Shown here piece after piece: positions 35,002 to 43,689 of a stretch of DNA of 64,000 bases (positions are counted from its first letter, which is position 1; every line of letters starts with the position of its first letter). The stretch lies in contig NZ_LTZG01000011.1 of assembly GCF_001592825.1 (NCBI RefSeq), positions 62,001 to 126,000 of the forward strand. Direction: 5' to 3'. The notes below the pieces were generated by a model. That model worked only from the letters and a program-made list of their open reading frames with translations, made no database searches and was not told the origin of the DNA. The DNA is from Planococcus maritimus (GTDB lineage: Bacteria > Bacillota > Bacilli > Bacillales_A > Planococcaceae). Both the position numbers and the translations under genes were made by a program.

Positions 35002-35781
35002 CTAGAAGCTTCGACCGCCGCCACTGAATGAACGTCCGCCGCCGGTCATGCCACCGCCACCGCCAAATCCGCCGCCGTCTTTATTTTTCGGGACTTTTCT
35101 GCGCGTGACGGTTTTATTGCGGAAGCGGTCGTCCTGGCTGCGTACGCGTGTGTGGTCCCGGTCGACGTATGTGCCAGGGGTCGTCGTCACCTTGCCCCCT
35201 GCGTTATAGAGCATCGATCCGACGATGATGCCTGCTAGCAGGATCGCGATAGCTAAATGAAACCAGGTTTTTAAGAAAATGCTCTCCGGATTGACACCCG
35301 GCCGGTATTCCATGTATTCGCTTGACGTGACGACTGCATCTTCGAACGCCCCGCCGTAATCCTCAGCCTGTATTTCCGGCATGATGCGGTCGAGTACGAG
35401 TTCAACGCGTTCTGAATCCAAGGTTTGCTCGGCCGTGCCGAATCCTGCGAGATAGAGTTCGCGCCCGCCGATATCGATCGTCAACAGTACCGCATCTTCT
35501 TGGCCGGTGCTATCGGCACGCGCATCGAAGAAATCTCCCATATAAGCTTCAATGGATTGCCCGTCTGTACTATTGGTGGTCAAAAACAGAAAATCGACGT
35601 CTTGTTCTGCGCCGTATTGTTCTGCTAGGGCTTCCAGTTCCTGCGCTTCTTCGCCACTGAGCAAGCCGGCTTCATCGTGAATCAAGTCAGCGGCCTGCGC
35701 GAAAGCCGGCATGCCACAGGCGATCAACAATAAGCCCATCAATAGCGCCCATGCCAATTTTTGCGAGAAATGTTTCACCAT
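35002..35781 (-). CDS. ydjH: YdjH-like TPM-domain membrane protein
   Basis: A 259-residue protein with a cleavable-looking signal (~1-28), an extracytoplasmic TPM domain (~30-165, 'LIHDEAGLLSGEE', 'LTIDIGGRELY'), a membrane helix (~180-200) and a Gly-rich tail with repeated 'GGG' and 'RSFSGGG' segments. ATG 35781 follows AGGGGGTG and overlaps the ydjG stop by 7 bases, implying coupling; the longer frame to 35853 lacks a ribosome site. Part of the envelope-stress operon with PspA. Confidence 0.88.
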   Translation of the reverse strand: MVKHFSQKLAWALLMGLLLIACGMPAFAQAADLIHDEAGLLSGEEAQELEALAEQYGAEQDVDFLFLTTNSTDGQSIEAYMGDFFDARADSTGQEDAVLLTIDIGGRELYLAGFGTAEQTLDSERVELVLDRIMPEIQAEDYGGAFEDAVVTSSEYMEYRPGVNPESIFLKTWFHLAIAILLAGIIVGSMLYNAGGKVTTTPGTYVDRDHTRVRSQDDRFRNKTVTRRKVPKNKDGGGFGGGGGMTGGGRSFSGGGRSF

Positions 35782-36803
35782 AAGACACCCCCTACCGCAA
35801 AGGCGATGGCTTTCATGGCCACAAAACTCGAGGCGGCGATGCCGGTGAACCATAGGGCGACTTTGCCGCTGCTGATCGGCGGCTTGCCGACCACTTTGCC
35901 GGTTTGGCCATTCATCGCAAAGGTGTGCTCTTTATTGTCGAAATCGTAATACACCATCCATACCGGGAACAAGGTGTAATAGACTTTCTTTTTTTGCGCA
36001 TCGATTTGCTTATTCGTATAGCTGACGGACGAATAGCCCGAAATGGTTGTGCTGATATAAGAGTCGATATAGGGGATAATTTTCGATTCGACGCGGGAAA
36101 ACAATTGCTCATCGTCAAAATCGTATTTCTCGGCTAAATAGCCCGCCAAATACGGCATGCGAAAATCTTTCAAGTCGCTGTAATCATAAGGCTCAAGTTT
36201 ATCCATCAACACATCGTCCATTTTTTCAGAGGCATCGGCCGGCACTTTTAAATAGCTCAAATCGATTTCACGGAACACATCGTAAAAGTCTGTCTCGGTG
36301 TAAATCGTATCGCCTCTTTGATACGTGCGGACTTGCGTGCCAATGGCTTGGACATGGGCTTCCCCTTCAATATCATAAAGCCAAAACGGCACATACATGC
36401 CGGTCATTTTCTTGATGCGCTCACCGCTCATAAAGCCGCGCGGGGTCAAACGCCCGCCGCGCGTCCATTTCTTGAACGCTGCGACCGCCTCGTCTTTGCT
36501 GACGGTGAATGGGATGACTTTGGCAGGGGCGAGATCTCCCGTCAGCCGATCAGCGAGCACGACCGGCGCTCCGCAAAAGCCACAATGAGTCGCGGTCGTT
36601 TCAGCTTCCGTCAAGATGATGGCCCCACAGTTTTCACAATGATATTCTTTCGCTTCGCCTTCGTCGAATTTGCGCTCGATATTTTCTTCCGGCAAAGTCT
36701 CAATTGTTTCTTCGTGGCCGCAGCTCGGGCAGTTTAAATGGCCCGATTCGCTATCGAATGCCATGTCGGCCCCACAATTCGGGCATTTATAATGGATGAC
36801 CAA
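35775..36803 (-). CDS. ydjG: YdjG-like zinc-ribbon membrane protein
   Basis: A 342-residue protein. N-terminal double zinc ribbon: 'CPNCG' at 8-12, 'CPSCG' at 29-33, then 'CENCG' and 'CGFCG' within the first ~80 residues. The middle is soluble (TFIIB-like ribbon followed by an unassigned beta-rich region) and the C-terminus has a membrane helix near 320-340. Start codon is TTG 36803 after GGGAGGAAA. In B. subtilis YdjG and YdjH form the membrane anchor for YdjI and PspA. Confidence 0.88.
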   Translation of the reverse strand: MVIHYKCPNCGADMAFDSESGHLNCPSCGHEETIETLPEENIERKFDEGEAKEYHCENCGAIILTEAETTATHCGFCGAPVVLADRLTGDLAPAKVIPFTVSKDEAVAAFKKWTRGGRLTPRGFMSGERIKKMTGMYVPFWLYDIEGEAHVQAIGTQVRTYQRGDTIYTETDFYDVFREIDLSYLKVPADASEKMDDVLMDKLEPYDYSDLKDFRMPYLAGYLAEKYDFDDEQLFSRVESKIIPYIDSYISTTISGYSSVSYTNKQIDAQKKKVYYTLFPVWMVYYDFDNKEHTFAMNGQTGKVVGKPPISSGKVALWFTGIAASSFVAMKAIAFAVGGVLW

Positions 36804-36851
36804 ACGAGTTTCCTCCCTTCGAATTTCGGGACTGTCCCTAGTTTCCGGACA

Positions 36852-37568
36852 TTACTCGCCCTTGTTTACTTGGCTTTTCAACGCTTCCAATTCAGCGTCG
36901 ACATTCGTCCCTGACTTCAAGGATTCCAACTCATCGTCAACATTTGGGCCATCGTCGTATTTTTTCGCCAAGTCCTTGATGCTCGTCTCGGAACTTTTAT
37001 TGAGTTCAGCCATTGCTGCCGATTCATCCAGCTGCTGGTTGATTTTTTTCTCCATCGCATCGAACGCCGAGATGCGTTCGCCCGCCCCGCTGACACTAGA
37101 CGCGAAATCGTTCATGCGCTGCTGCGTCTTCGCGACCGCCGCTTTGCCTTTTAGTTCCTGGCGACGTGATTCGAGTTCGCTGATATCGCTTTCTAATTTA
37201 TCGTGCATTTGGCGCATCTGCTGCGTGTTGGTTGCCGCGAGTTCAACTGCCGTTTCCTTGTCTGTTACGCGTTCCGATAATTCCGCCTTACGCTGAAGGA
37301 ATTTCCGGGCGTCATCCTCGTTGCCCGCTTCAAGTGCTTTGACCGCGTAGCGCTGCATGTCGTCCATTTCTTTCTTCAATTCATCCAATTCGCGGCGCTC
37401 GCGTTTTTCCGCTGCCATAATCGCGGCCGTTTCGGATTTCACTTTGCCAAGATCGCTATTCAAATCGCGCAAATACTGATCGATCATTTTTTCCGGGTCT
37501 TCCGCCTTGTCCAGCATCGCGTGGATATTGCTCGTCATGATATCTCTGAAACGTTTTAGGATTTCCAT
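36852..37568 (-). CDS. pspA: PspA/IM30 family envelope-stress protein
   Basis: A 238-residue coiled-coil protein of the PspA/IM30/ESCRT-III family: 'LKRFRDIMTSNIHAMLDKAED' at the N-terminus (amphipathic membrane-binding helix, given here across residues ~3-24), 'MIDQYLRDL' around 27-35, then continuous coiled coil to ~190. It coats and seals damaged membrane. First gene of the operon, preceded by GAGGAGAATG and by a perfect SigW promoter at 37685-37710. The C-terminal 'D.ELE.LKS' repeat is tandemly duplicated. Confidence 0.92.
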   Translation of the reverse strand: MEILKRFRDIMTSNIHAMLDKAEDPEKMIDQYLRDLNSDLGKVKSETAAIMAAEKRERRELDELKKEMDDMQRYAVKALEAGNEDDARKFLQRKAELSERVTDKETAVELAATNTQQMRQMHDKLESDISELESRRQELKGKAAVAKTQQRMNDFASSVSGAGERISAFDAMEKKINQQLDESAAMAELNKSSETSIKDLAKKYDDGPNVDDELESLKSGTNVDAELEALKSQVNKGE

Positions 37569-37684
37569 TGTTCATTCTCCTCTTCGATTAAATTTGTGGT
37601 TCTGTAAAACTTCTATTATTTTTGAAATTCTCCTCTAAAATGCTTACTCACTCTAACTCCCACCGGTTGTCAGAGTAGTATGAA

Positions 37685-37710
37685 TACGTTTAATCGTTGA
37701 ATTGGTTTCA
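37685..37710 (-). promoter_or_regulatory. SigW-type promoter of pspA operon
   Basis: Read leftward: TGAAAC, 16 bases, CGTA, which is the SigW consensus and spacing, about 115 bases before the pspA start. The same operon is SigW-dependent in B. subtilis (established). Confidence 0.88.
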
Positions 37711-37789
37711 TTTGAGTCCGTTGGAATGAAAAGAACCGCCCCCTGGCGCTAGTGAAAAAAAGCGCTGGAGACGGTATGTGTAAACTAGA

Positions 37790-39208
37790 TTAAAGCGGGC
37801 CGTATTCGATGAACTGGGCGATGATGAGTGCCACGACGGCAACGGAATACCAAACAATCAATAACGGGAAAATGAACTTCAGCCATTTCTCCCAGCGGAT
37901 GCCGCCGACAGCGAGCGTTGCCATGAAATATCCAGACGTTGGGTAGAAAATATTCGTAAAGCCGTCACCGAGCAAGAATGCCAAGACCGCCGTCTGGCGA
38001 GTGACGCCGCTGATGTCGGACAAGCCGGTCATGATCGGCATCGTCACCATCGCCTGCCCGCTCCCCGATGGAATGAGGAAGTTGAGCGCTGCCTGGACAA
38101 TCAGCATGAATACTGCCGTCAATGAATCCGGCATGATGCTGACAAATTCGCCGAGCGCAAATATGATCGTATCCATAATATCGCCGGCATCGAGGACCAC
38201 GGCGATGCCGCGCGCAATCCCGACGACAATCGCGCCAAGCAGGATTTTTTTGAAACCTTCATTGAACGCATCGGCGATTTCAGAAGGCTTAAGCCCTGCG
38301 ACAAGCCCAGCCGTAATGCCAATCAACGCATACAGACCGGTCAATTCACGGAAATACCAACCGTAATTCAAGAGGCCGAAAAGCAAGACGCCAAATGCCG
38401 CAAGCAAGGTGAAAGCCGTCCATATCTGGCGCTTCGTCGCCTTCGCCGGGGCCATTTCTTCGACTTGCGGCTCCATATTATTTTCATCGAAAACAATACT
38501 TAGTTCCGGATTGTTATGTACTTTCTTTGCATAACGCCATACGTAAGCCATCCCAGCCAGCATGACGATCACCAATAACACGATTCTAAATCCGATGCCG
38601 GAATACAGCGGCAGTTCCGCGATTTCCTGCGCTACCCCGAGGTTTGCTGGAATCGCTAACGCGACCGAAAACCCGGCAATGGTCGAGACGAGCACAATCG
38701 CTGCTGCCGTGATGCGGTCAAAACCGAGCTTCAGGACGAGCGGTAAAATCGCCGGCAGATAGATGAGCGACATCTCCACTTGCCCAGTGAAAGTAGTGAA
38801 CAGCGCAAACGGCAGCATCAAGGTCGGAATGATCCACAAGCCTTTATCGGCAAACTTGCTGGCGAGTTTATTAACACCTAGCGCGATAACCCCGGTCCGT
38901 TCAATAACCGCGAACATTCCGCCAATCATGATGATTCCAAAAATGATTTCGGCTGTTTGGATAAAGCCGTCCGGAATTGCGAACATGAATTCAAAGAAAG
39001 TCACCGGAGAAGAGTCCGCATATTCGAAGGTCCCCGGCACAATGACTTCCGCGCCACTGTCGTTTGTCTGGCGTTCGAATTGTCCAGCCGGGATGACGTA
39101 GCTTGCGAGCGAGGCGAGTGCGATCATGATGAAGAGAATAACAAAAATATGGGGCACTTTAACTTTGCTTTTTTTCTTTGCTTGTTCTGGTCCTGCGTGT
39201 TGTACCAT
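37790..39208 (-). CDS. YfcC family (DcuC-like) membrane transporter
   Basis: A 472-residue integral membrane protein of the YfcC/ArcD-related C4-dicarboxylate-type family (IT superfamily), with about 12 helices, an early 'IPAGQFER' after the first helix and conserved 'NFLIPSGSGQA' and 'LLGDGFTNIFYPTSGY' loops. Relatives are annotated as basic-amino-acid or dicarboxylate antiporters, rarely tested. CACAGGAGGG precedes the ATG. Monocistronic. A small inverted repeat lies upstream at 39281. Confidence 0.87.
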   Translation of the reverse strand: MVQHAGPEQAKKKSKVKVPHIFVILFIMIALASLASYVIPAGQFERQTNDSGAEVIVPGTFEYADSSPVTFFEFMFAIPDGFIQTAEIIFGIIMIGGMFAVIERTGVIALGVNKLASKFADKGLWIIPTLMLPFALFTTFTGQVEMSLIYLPAILPLVLKLGFDRITAAAIVLVSTIAGFSVALAIPANLGVAQEIAELPLYSGIGFRIVLLVIVMLAGMAYVWRYAKKVHNNPELSIVFDENNMEPQVEEMAPAKATKRQIWTAFTLLAAFGVLLFGLLNYGWYFRELTGLYALIGITAGLVAGLKPSEIADAFNEGFKKILLGAIVVGIARGIAVVLDAGDIMDTIIFALGEFVSIMPDSLTAVFMLIVQAALNFLIPSGSGQAMVTMPIMTGLSDISGVTRQTAVLAFLLGDGFTNIFYPTSGYFMATLAVGGIRWEKWLKFIFPLLIVWYSVAVVALIIAQFIEYGPL

Positions 39209-39280
39209 TGAAACCCTCCTGTGTTGGATAAATGATGAATAATTCCAGTCTACCCTATTTTCTGAAAATTGATGGGCTAA

Positions 39281-39298
39281 ATTCCAAATTTATGGAAT
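39281..39298. promoter_or_regulatory. Inverted repeat upstream of YfcC-family gene
   Basis: ATTCCA-N6-TGGAAT, 73 bp before the transporter start, has the size of an operator half-site pair. No regulator is adjacent, so this is only suggestive. Confidence 0.25.
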
Positions 39299-39449
39299 TA
39301 GACCTATGCTGAAAGGAAATACACCACGCATATCTACTATTTTGAACTAAAGACATTTCAATTAAAGATTTTTTCATTTTTAAGTTTACAGAAACTTCGA
39401 AAAAGGAAATAGAAGGGAGTAGTTAATCAAAACTCTAGGAGGAACTTAA

Positions 39450-40265
39450 GTGGGACATTATATTCAAGTTGAAGAAAACGTAAAAATTCATGTAGAAGAT
39501 ATCGGTTCAGGACAGCCGGTCGTCTTTCTTCACGGCTGGCCGTTGAACAATAAAGCATTCGAATACCAGACGAGCTTGCTCGCGAAGAATGGCTTCCGCT
39601 ATATCGGTGTCGACATGCGCGGCTACGGAAAATCCGACAAGCCTTGGGCAGGGTACGATTACGATACGATGGCCAAAGACCTGGAAGCGGTCGTCAATGA
39701 ACTTCGTCTAGAACCATTCGTGCTCGCCGGTTTTTCAATGGGCGGCCCGATCGCGATTCGTTATTTGACAAAATTCGGTCCGGAAAAAGTCGACAAACTC
39801 CTCTTGATGGGTGCTGCAGCTCCGATCTTCACGCGGCGTGATGATTTCAACGTCGGCATGAAACCTGAAGAAGTGGACGACATCATCGCCCAAATCGAAA
39901 AAGACCGCCCGGCGTTTCTTACAGAGTTTGCGGACTTGTTTTTCGAACAGGAACATTCCCCTCAATTCCTGAATTGGTTCCAGTCACTGGCGCTTGAAGC
40001 AGGCGCACACTCCACACTGAACTCAGCCGTTGCCCTGCGCGACGAAGACTTGCGCGGCGAGCTGTCATCGATTACCGTGCCGACAGCCATCTTCCACGGC
40101 AAAAAAGACCAGATCTGCCCGTATGAACTTGGCGAACTGTTGAACAAGGAAATTCCAGATTCCGTGTTGGTGCCATTTGAAGAAAGCGGCCACGGCATGA
40201 ACGCCGATGAACCGGAACGTTTTAATGACGAACTGTTGAACTTCCTGACCAGCTCAAGCAACTAA
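39450..40265 (+). CDS. Alpha/beta hydrolase (non-heme haloperoxidase-like)
   Basis: A 271-residue alpha/beta hydrolase. Oxyanion segment 'LHGWPLN' at 27-33, nucleophile Ser-96 in 'GFSMGG', acid in 'GKKDQICP', His in 'ESGHGMN' near 250. The order and length match cofactor-free haloperoxidase/esterase members. Starts at GTG 39450 after GGAGGAACT. A possible SigB-like pair (GTTTAC, 14 bases, AGGAAA at 39384-39409) lies upstream. Substrate unknown. Confidence 0.87.
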   Translation: MGHYIQVEENVKIHVEDIGSGQPVVFLHGWPLNNKAFEYQTSLLAKNGFRYIGVDMRGYGKSDKPWAGYDYDTMAKDLEAVVNELRLEPFVLAGFSMGGPIAIRYLTKFGPEKVDKLLLMGAAAPIFTRRDDFNVGMKPEEVDDIIAQIEKDRPAFLTEFADLFFEQEHSPQFLNWFQSLALEAGAHSTLNSAVALRDEDLRGELSSITVPTAIFHGKKDQICPYELGELLNKEIPDSVLVPFEESGHGMNADEPERFNDELLNFLTSSSN

Positions 40266-40283
40266 TCCACAAAGCGCCAAAAC

Positions 40284-40321
40284 AAAATCCAGCCTTCCCG
40301 CATTCAGGAAGGCTGGATTTT
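40284..40321. terminator. Bidirectional terminator
   Basis: Perfect 15-base arms AAAATCCAGCCTTCC / GGAAGGCTGGATTTT between the hydrolase and the leftward TetR gene. Confidence 0.9.
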
Positions 40322-40917
40322 CAATTGAACCGAAAAGCTGTCGCAAACGACCGCACAATGTCGATCAAAGTGCCGGTCATTTCTTTTGGGGATTTCTCAT
40401 AGCCTGTTTTGGCCCATTCCAGAATAAGTCCTGAAGTCCCGTACGCCATATACCGTTTAAACTGCTGGGAGTTAATATGGTCGCTGTGGATCCCTTCGAA
40501 TGTAAACCCTTCGTCGAGCATTTCAAAAATCGCTTGCGGCAACTCTCCGTGAAGTCCGGGGATGGTGTCTTCTGCTAGATATAAATTAAAAAAAGAACGA
40601 TTATCATACACAAAGCGGATCAATTCAAAAGAATCCGCATCCATTGCCGAAGTGAGCACATCCGCTCCCTTTTTGTAGCGCTCGGTACTGGTTCGTTTAA
40701 TCTGCCGGAACATTTCTTCGAGCAGTTCTTCAGTCAAATGAAACTTGTCTAGATAATACAAATAGAAGGTCGCGCGGTTATACTGCGCTCGGTGGACAAT
40801 ATCCGTCACCGACACGTGGCTATATCCTTTTTCGTTGATCAATTCGATATACGCTTCTTTTAAATGCCGTTTCGTTCGCTCTGCTTGCGGAGACATTTTT
40901 TCTTTTTTGCTCTTCAT
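40321..40917 (-). CDS. TetR/AcrR family transcriptional regulator
   Basis: A 198-residue TetR-type protein with a C-terminal domain like TetR_C_33/YfiR-type regulators. HTH over ~14-58: 'TKRHLKEAYIELINEKGYS', 'VTDIVHRAQYNRATFYLYY'. ATG 40917 follows GAAGGGGGA; the longer frame from 40974 would begin inside the operator. It is divergent from the SDR at 41075, and the perfect palindrome at 40950-40976 between them is its likely binding site. Confidence 0.87.
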   Translation of the reverse strand: MKSKKEKMSPQAERTKRHLKEAYIELINEKGYSHVSVTDIVHRAQYNRATFYLYYLDKFHLTEELLEEMFRQIKRTSTERYKKGADVLTSAMDADSFELIRFVYDNRSFFNLYLAEDTIPGLHGELPQAIFEMLDEGFTFEGIHSDHINSQQFKRYMAYGTSGLILEWAKTGYEKSPKEMTGTLIDIVRSFATAFRFN

Positions 40918-40949
40918 CGCCAATCCCCCTTCAACTCGACAGTTTTCAA

Positions 40950-40976
40950 GGATGTGTCGAGTTATTCGACACATCC
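40950..40976. promoter_or_regulatory. Palindromic operator between TetR gene and SDR
   Basis: GGATGTGTCGA-GTTAT-TCGACACATCC, a perfect 11-base inverted repeat, 33 bp upstream of the TetR start and 99 bp upstream of the SDR start. Confidence 0.78.
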
Positions 40977-41074
40977 GGAAATTTTATTGATTGAGAGCTT
41001 TTTTGTAAAGGCTTACAGTGAAAGAGTAGCCTATTTTCAAGTTTAGCATATCCACCAAAAGGAGAGATGTTCAC

Positions 41075-41857
41075 ATGATCGATTACCAAGACAAAGTTGT
41101 TCTCATTACTGGCGGGGGTTCTGGCCTCGGCCGCGCCGCTGCCAATTCCATCGCAGCTCAAGGCGGCAAGCTCGTACTTGTCGATATGAACAAAGAATCG
41201 CTGGAAACAAGCAAAAATGAAATTCTGGCGGATTTTAAGGACGCTTCCGTTAAAATCTTCGAAGCGAATGTCACCGATGAAGAACAAGTAAAAAACTATG
41301 TTCAATTCACGCTCGATACGTTCGGAAAAATTGACGGCTTTTTCAATAACGCCGGCATTGAAGGCAAACAGAATTTGACGGAAAACTACGGCTCTGACGA
41401 ATTCGAAAAAGTCATCAGCATCAACTTGAACGGTGTCTTCTACGGCATGAAGCACGTCTTGAAAGTAATGAAAGAACAAGGCCATGGCTCGATCGTCAAC
41501 ACGGCCTCGGTCGGCGGCATCCGCGGCATCGGCAACCAGTCTGGCTATGCAGCGAGCAAGCACGGCGTTGTCGGCATGACACGCAATTCCGGCATCGAAT
41601 ATGGTGAGTTTGGCATCAGCATCAACGCCATCGCCCCAGGCGCCATCATGACGCCAATGGTCGAAGGCTCTTTGAAGCAAATTGCTGGAGACGACTGGGA
41701 AGCAGCCGGCAAGGAATTCGTCAGCGTCAACCCGATGAAACGTTTCGGCAAACCAGAGGAAGTCGGCAACCTCGTCGCTTTCTTGTTATCGGATGCAGCG
41801 AAATTCATCAACGCTACCGTCATTCCGATCGACGGCGGCCAATCCTATAAATATTGA
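41075..41857 (+). CDS. SDR family oxidoreductase under TetR control
   Basis: A 260-residue classical SDR: 'GGGSGLG' at 13-19, 'NNAGIEG', Ser in 'NTASVGG', 'YAASK' and C-terminal 'IPIDGGQSYKY'. 'LVDMN' after strand 2 suggests NAD(H). AAAAGGAGAG precedes the ATG. Its promoter region is shared with the divergent TetR gene, so it is probably the regulator's single target. Substrate unknown. Confidence 0.88.
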   Translation: MIDYQDKVVLITGGGSGLGRAAANSIAAQGGKLVLVDMNKESLETSKNEILADFKDASVKIFEANVTDEEQVKNYVQFTLDTFGKIDGFFNNAGIEGKQNLTENYGSDEFEKVISINLNGVFYGMKHVLKVMKEQGHGSIVNTASVGGIRGIGNQSGYAASKHGVVGMTRNSGIEYGEFGISINAIAPGAIMTPMVEGSLKQIAGDDWEAAGKEFVSVNPMKRFGKPEEVGNLVAFLLSDAAKFINATVIPIDGGQSYKY

Positions 41858-41864
41858 TCACACG

Positions 41865-41893
41865 AACAGCCCGGGATTTCCCGGGTTGTTTTT
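41865..41893 (+). terminator. Terminator after SDR
   Basis: AACAGCCCGGG / CCCGGGTTGTT arms then a T-run, eight bases after the stop. Confidence 0.85.
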
Positions 41894-41910
41894 ATTTTGA
41901 CTCAATACTT

Positions 41911-42045
41911 AAACGTATTTTCCGAAGCTTACCGCTCGCTTTCCGTAGGCTCGCGCCCAAGCCTCCTCGCTCACTACGTTCACTGCGGGGTCTCGGTCGT
42001 CTCGCTTTACCACAGGAGTCGAGCGGACGCTTCTCCAAACACTCC
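41911..42045 (+). repeat. Short variant of the MITE-like repeat (copy B)
   Basis: Shares the blocks CGTATTTTCCGAAGCTTA, GGCTCGCGCCCAAGCCTCCTC, TGCGGGGTCTCGGTCGTCT and GCGGACGCTTCTCCAA-like ends with the copies at 14085 and 61365, but lacks their ~70-bp middle segment with the AAAGATAA/TTATCTTT hairpin. In its place is CCACAGGAGTCGAGC. No coding potential. Like the full copies, it lies directly behind a terminator. Confidence 0.8.
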
Positions 42046-42209
42046 AATATCTCGCTGATATCAATACACAGCAAATACGATTTTTCTCAGTAACCGGAAA
42101 ATCACCTTCTCAAGACGCCTCGCATGCATTTCCGAATCAAATCACAGATAATAAGAAAGTATTTAATTGCGGGAAGGCCTTGTCCTGCCCAAACTGAAGG
42201 AGTGTTACG

Positions 42210-42929
42210 ATGCAATCAATTAAAGGGAAAACGGCGATCATCACAGGTGGAGGACGCGGCATTGGCCGTGCGACAGCGATCGCTCTTGCCAATGAAGGCG
42301 TAAATGTCGGTTTGATCGGCTTGAATCAGGAAAACCTCGACAAAGTATCTGTCGAACTGCAAGATGCGAATGTCAAAGTGGCAACAGCTTCAGCCGATGT
42401 GACGGATCTCGCAGCGATTGAACAAGCGACAGAGAAACTCAAAAACGAACTCGGGGCTATCGACATCTTGATCAATAACGCCGGCACCGGAAAATTCGGC
42501 GGCTTTATGGAACTATCTCCAGAAGAATGGAAAAACATCGTCGACGTCAATTTGATGGGTGTTTATAACGCCACACGTGCCGTCTTGCCTGGCATGATCG
42601 AGCAAAGCTCAGGCGATATTATTAATATCTCATCTACCGCAGGACAAAAAGGCGCACCGGTCACGAGCGCTTACAGCTCTTCCAAATTCGCTGTCATGGG
42701 CTTGACTGAATCGCTCGCACTCGAAGTACGCAAGCACAATATCCGTGTTACGGCGATGACGCCGAGCACAGTGGTCACCGACCTTGCTCACGAGTCCAAT
42801 TTGATCACGGGGGACGCTGAAAAAGTCATGCATCCGGAAGACTTGGCAGACTTGATCGTCGCGAGCCTGAAATTGCACCCGCGCGTCTTTGTCAAAAGCG
42901 CCGGACTTTGGTCGACCAACCCATCCTAA
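42210..42929 (+). CDS. SDR family oxidoreductase, FabG-like (YmfI-like)
   Basis: A 239-residue SDR close to 3-oxoacyl-ACP reductase: 'GGGRGIG' at 13-19, 'NNAGTGKFG', Ser in 'ISSTAG', 'YSSSKFA' (Tyr, Lys), with the C-terminus shortened and lacking the usual 'DGG' loop, as in some FabG homologues. AAGGAGTG precedes the ATG. Not next to other fatty-acid-synthesis genes, so it is unlikely to be the housekeeping FabG. Confidence 0.86.
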   Translation: MQSIKGKTAIITGGGRGIGRATAIALANEGVNVGLIGLNQENLDKVSVELQDANVKVATASADVTDLAAIEQATEKLKNELGAIDILINNAGTGKFGGFMELSPEEWKNIVDVNLMGVYNATRAVLPGMIEQSSGDIINISSTAGQKGAPVTSAYSSSKFAVMGLTESLALEVRKHNIRVTAMTPSTVVTDLAHESNLITGDAEKVMHPEDLADLIVASLKLHPRVFVKSAGLWSTNPS

Positions 42930-42934
42930 ATCAC

Positions 42935-42974
42935 AAAAGGAGCTCGAGGACATGTCCTCAAGCTCCTTTTTTTA
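42935..42974. terminator. Bidirectional terminator
   Basis: AAAAGGAGCT / AGCTCCTTTT outer arms and AGGACATGTCCT inner palindrome between the SDR and the leftward 75-residue gene. Confidence 0.88.
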
Positions 42975-43199
42975 GTTGTGCTCTTTATCCGTCACATCGT
43001 GATCGTCTTCGCTTGATACGTGCTTTGAATATTCTTTTGCGTCTTCCTGTTGATCTCTGCCTTTTTCTTCGCCATAATCCGTTGCTTCGTTGTCTCCATC
43101 TAGCGCCTCTTTTGTTTTATTGATTGCTTTATCAATCGCAGATTCACGTGCCCCCACTTGCTTTTCAGGCGTGCGCCCAGCGGTTCCTTTTCTGGCCAT
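42972..43199 (-). CDS. Small hydrophilic, acidic protein (75 aa), stress-protein-like
   Basis: A very polar protein, rich in Lys, Glu, Asp, Gln and Ser, with no hydrophobic core ('TPEKQVGARES', 'GEEKGRDQQED', 'VSSEDDHDVTDKEHN'). Such intrinsically disordered small proteins are common in SigB-type general stress regulons. GAGGAGGAA precedes ATG 43199. The candidate SigB promoter at 43235-43259 fits. No family named. Confidence 0.7.
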   Translation of the reverse strand: MARKGTAGRTPEKQVGARESAIDKAINKTKEALDGDNEATDYGEEKGRDQQEDAKEYSKHVSSEDDHDVTDKEHN

Positions 43200-43234
43200 A
43201 CAGCAATTCCTCCTCGTCGTGCATTTTGTATACT

Positions 43235-43259
43235 GTACCCGTTCACCCGGAACTTACAC
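43235..43259 (-). promoter_or_regulatory. Candidate SigB promoter
   Basis: Leftward GTGTAA, 13 bases, GGGTAC, one mismatch in each element from GTTTAA and GGGTAT, 36 bases before the 75-residue gene. Confidence 0.45.
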
Positions 43260-43293
43260 CTGCTTAACGACACAAAAAATGTCAGTTATTTTC

Positions 43294-43482
43294 TTAAAAC
43301 ATGCCGCTTTCGTGGTTATTGCGAGTGGCTTGACGCCTTGCATCTGCTTCTGCCGTGCTTTGGTTTAAGGATTTGTCTGCTTTCCCCAAGCTGTATTTTT
43401 TCTTTGTCAGCTTATCCACAATATAGCTTCCAACAAACAAAGCTCCAAAGAACCCCCAGAAAATCCACATCATCCAATGCAT
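43294..43482 (-). CDS. Small single-pass membrane protein (62 aa)
   Basis: ATG 43482 follows AAAGGGGAG. Residues ~3-22 are a Trp/Phe-rich hydrophobic helix, followed by a basic stretch 'KLTKKKYSLGKADK' and a polar tail. Likely tail inside. No family recognised. Confidence 0.65.
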   Translation of the reverse strand: MHWMMWIFWGFFGALFVGSYIVDKLTKKKYSLGKADKSLNQSTAEADARRQATRNNHESGMF

Positions 43483-43689
43483 AAAAATCTCCCCTTTCGT
43501 CTTTTGTTCACTTAGTTAACTTATAGTACGCATTCAACTGTATAAAGTTTCAAAAATCGGTATTTTCAGTTATTTTTAAAATGAAAATAAACTCACGTCT
43601 TCCTGCTGCTCCATATCTTTTTCCGCAACCATTAAGCATGTCGTGCAGTCTTAATGAATCATCATCATTTATCAATTGGAGGTGAAGCG

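Noticed and set aside
37735..37775. Terminator hairpin after the YfcC-family gene
   Set aside because: The GGCGCT/AGCGCC pairing is short, with a long A-rich loop; too weak to list.
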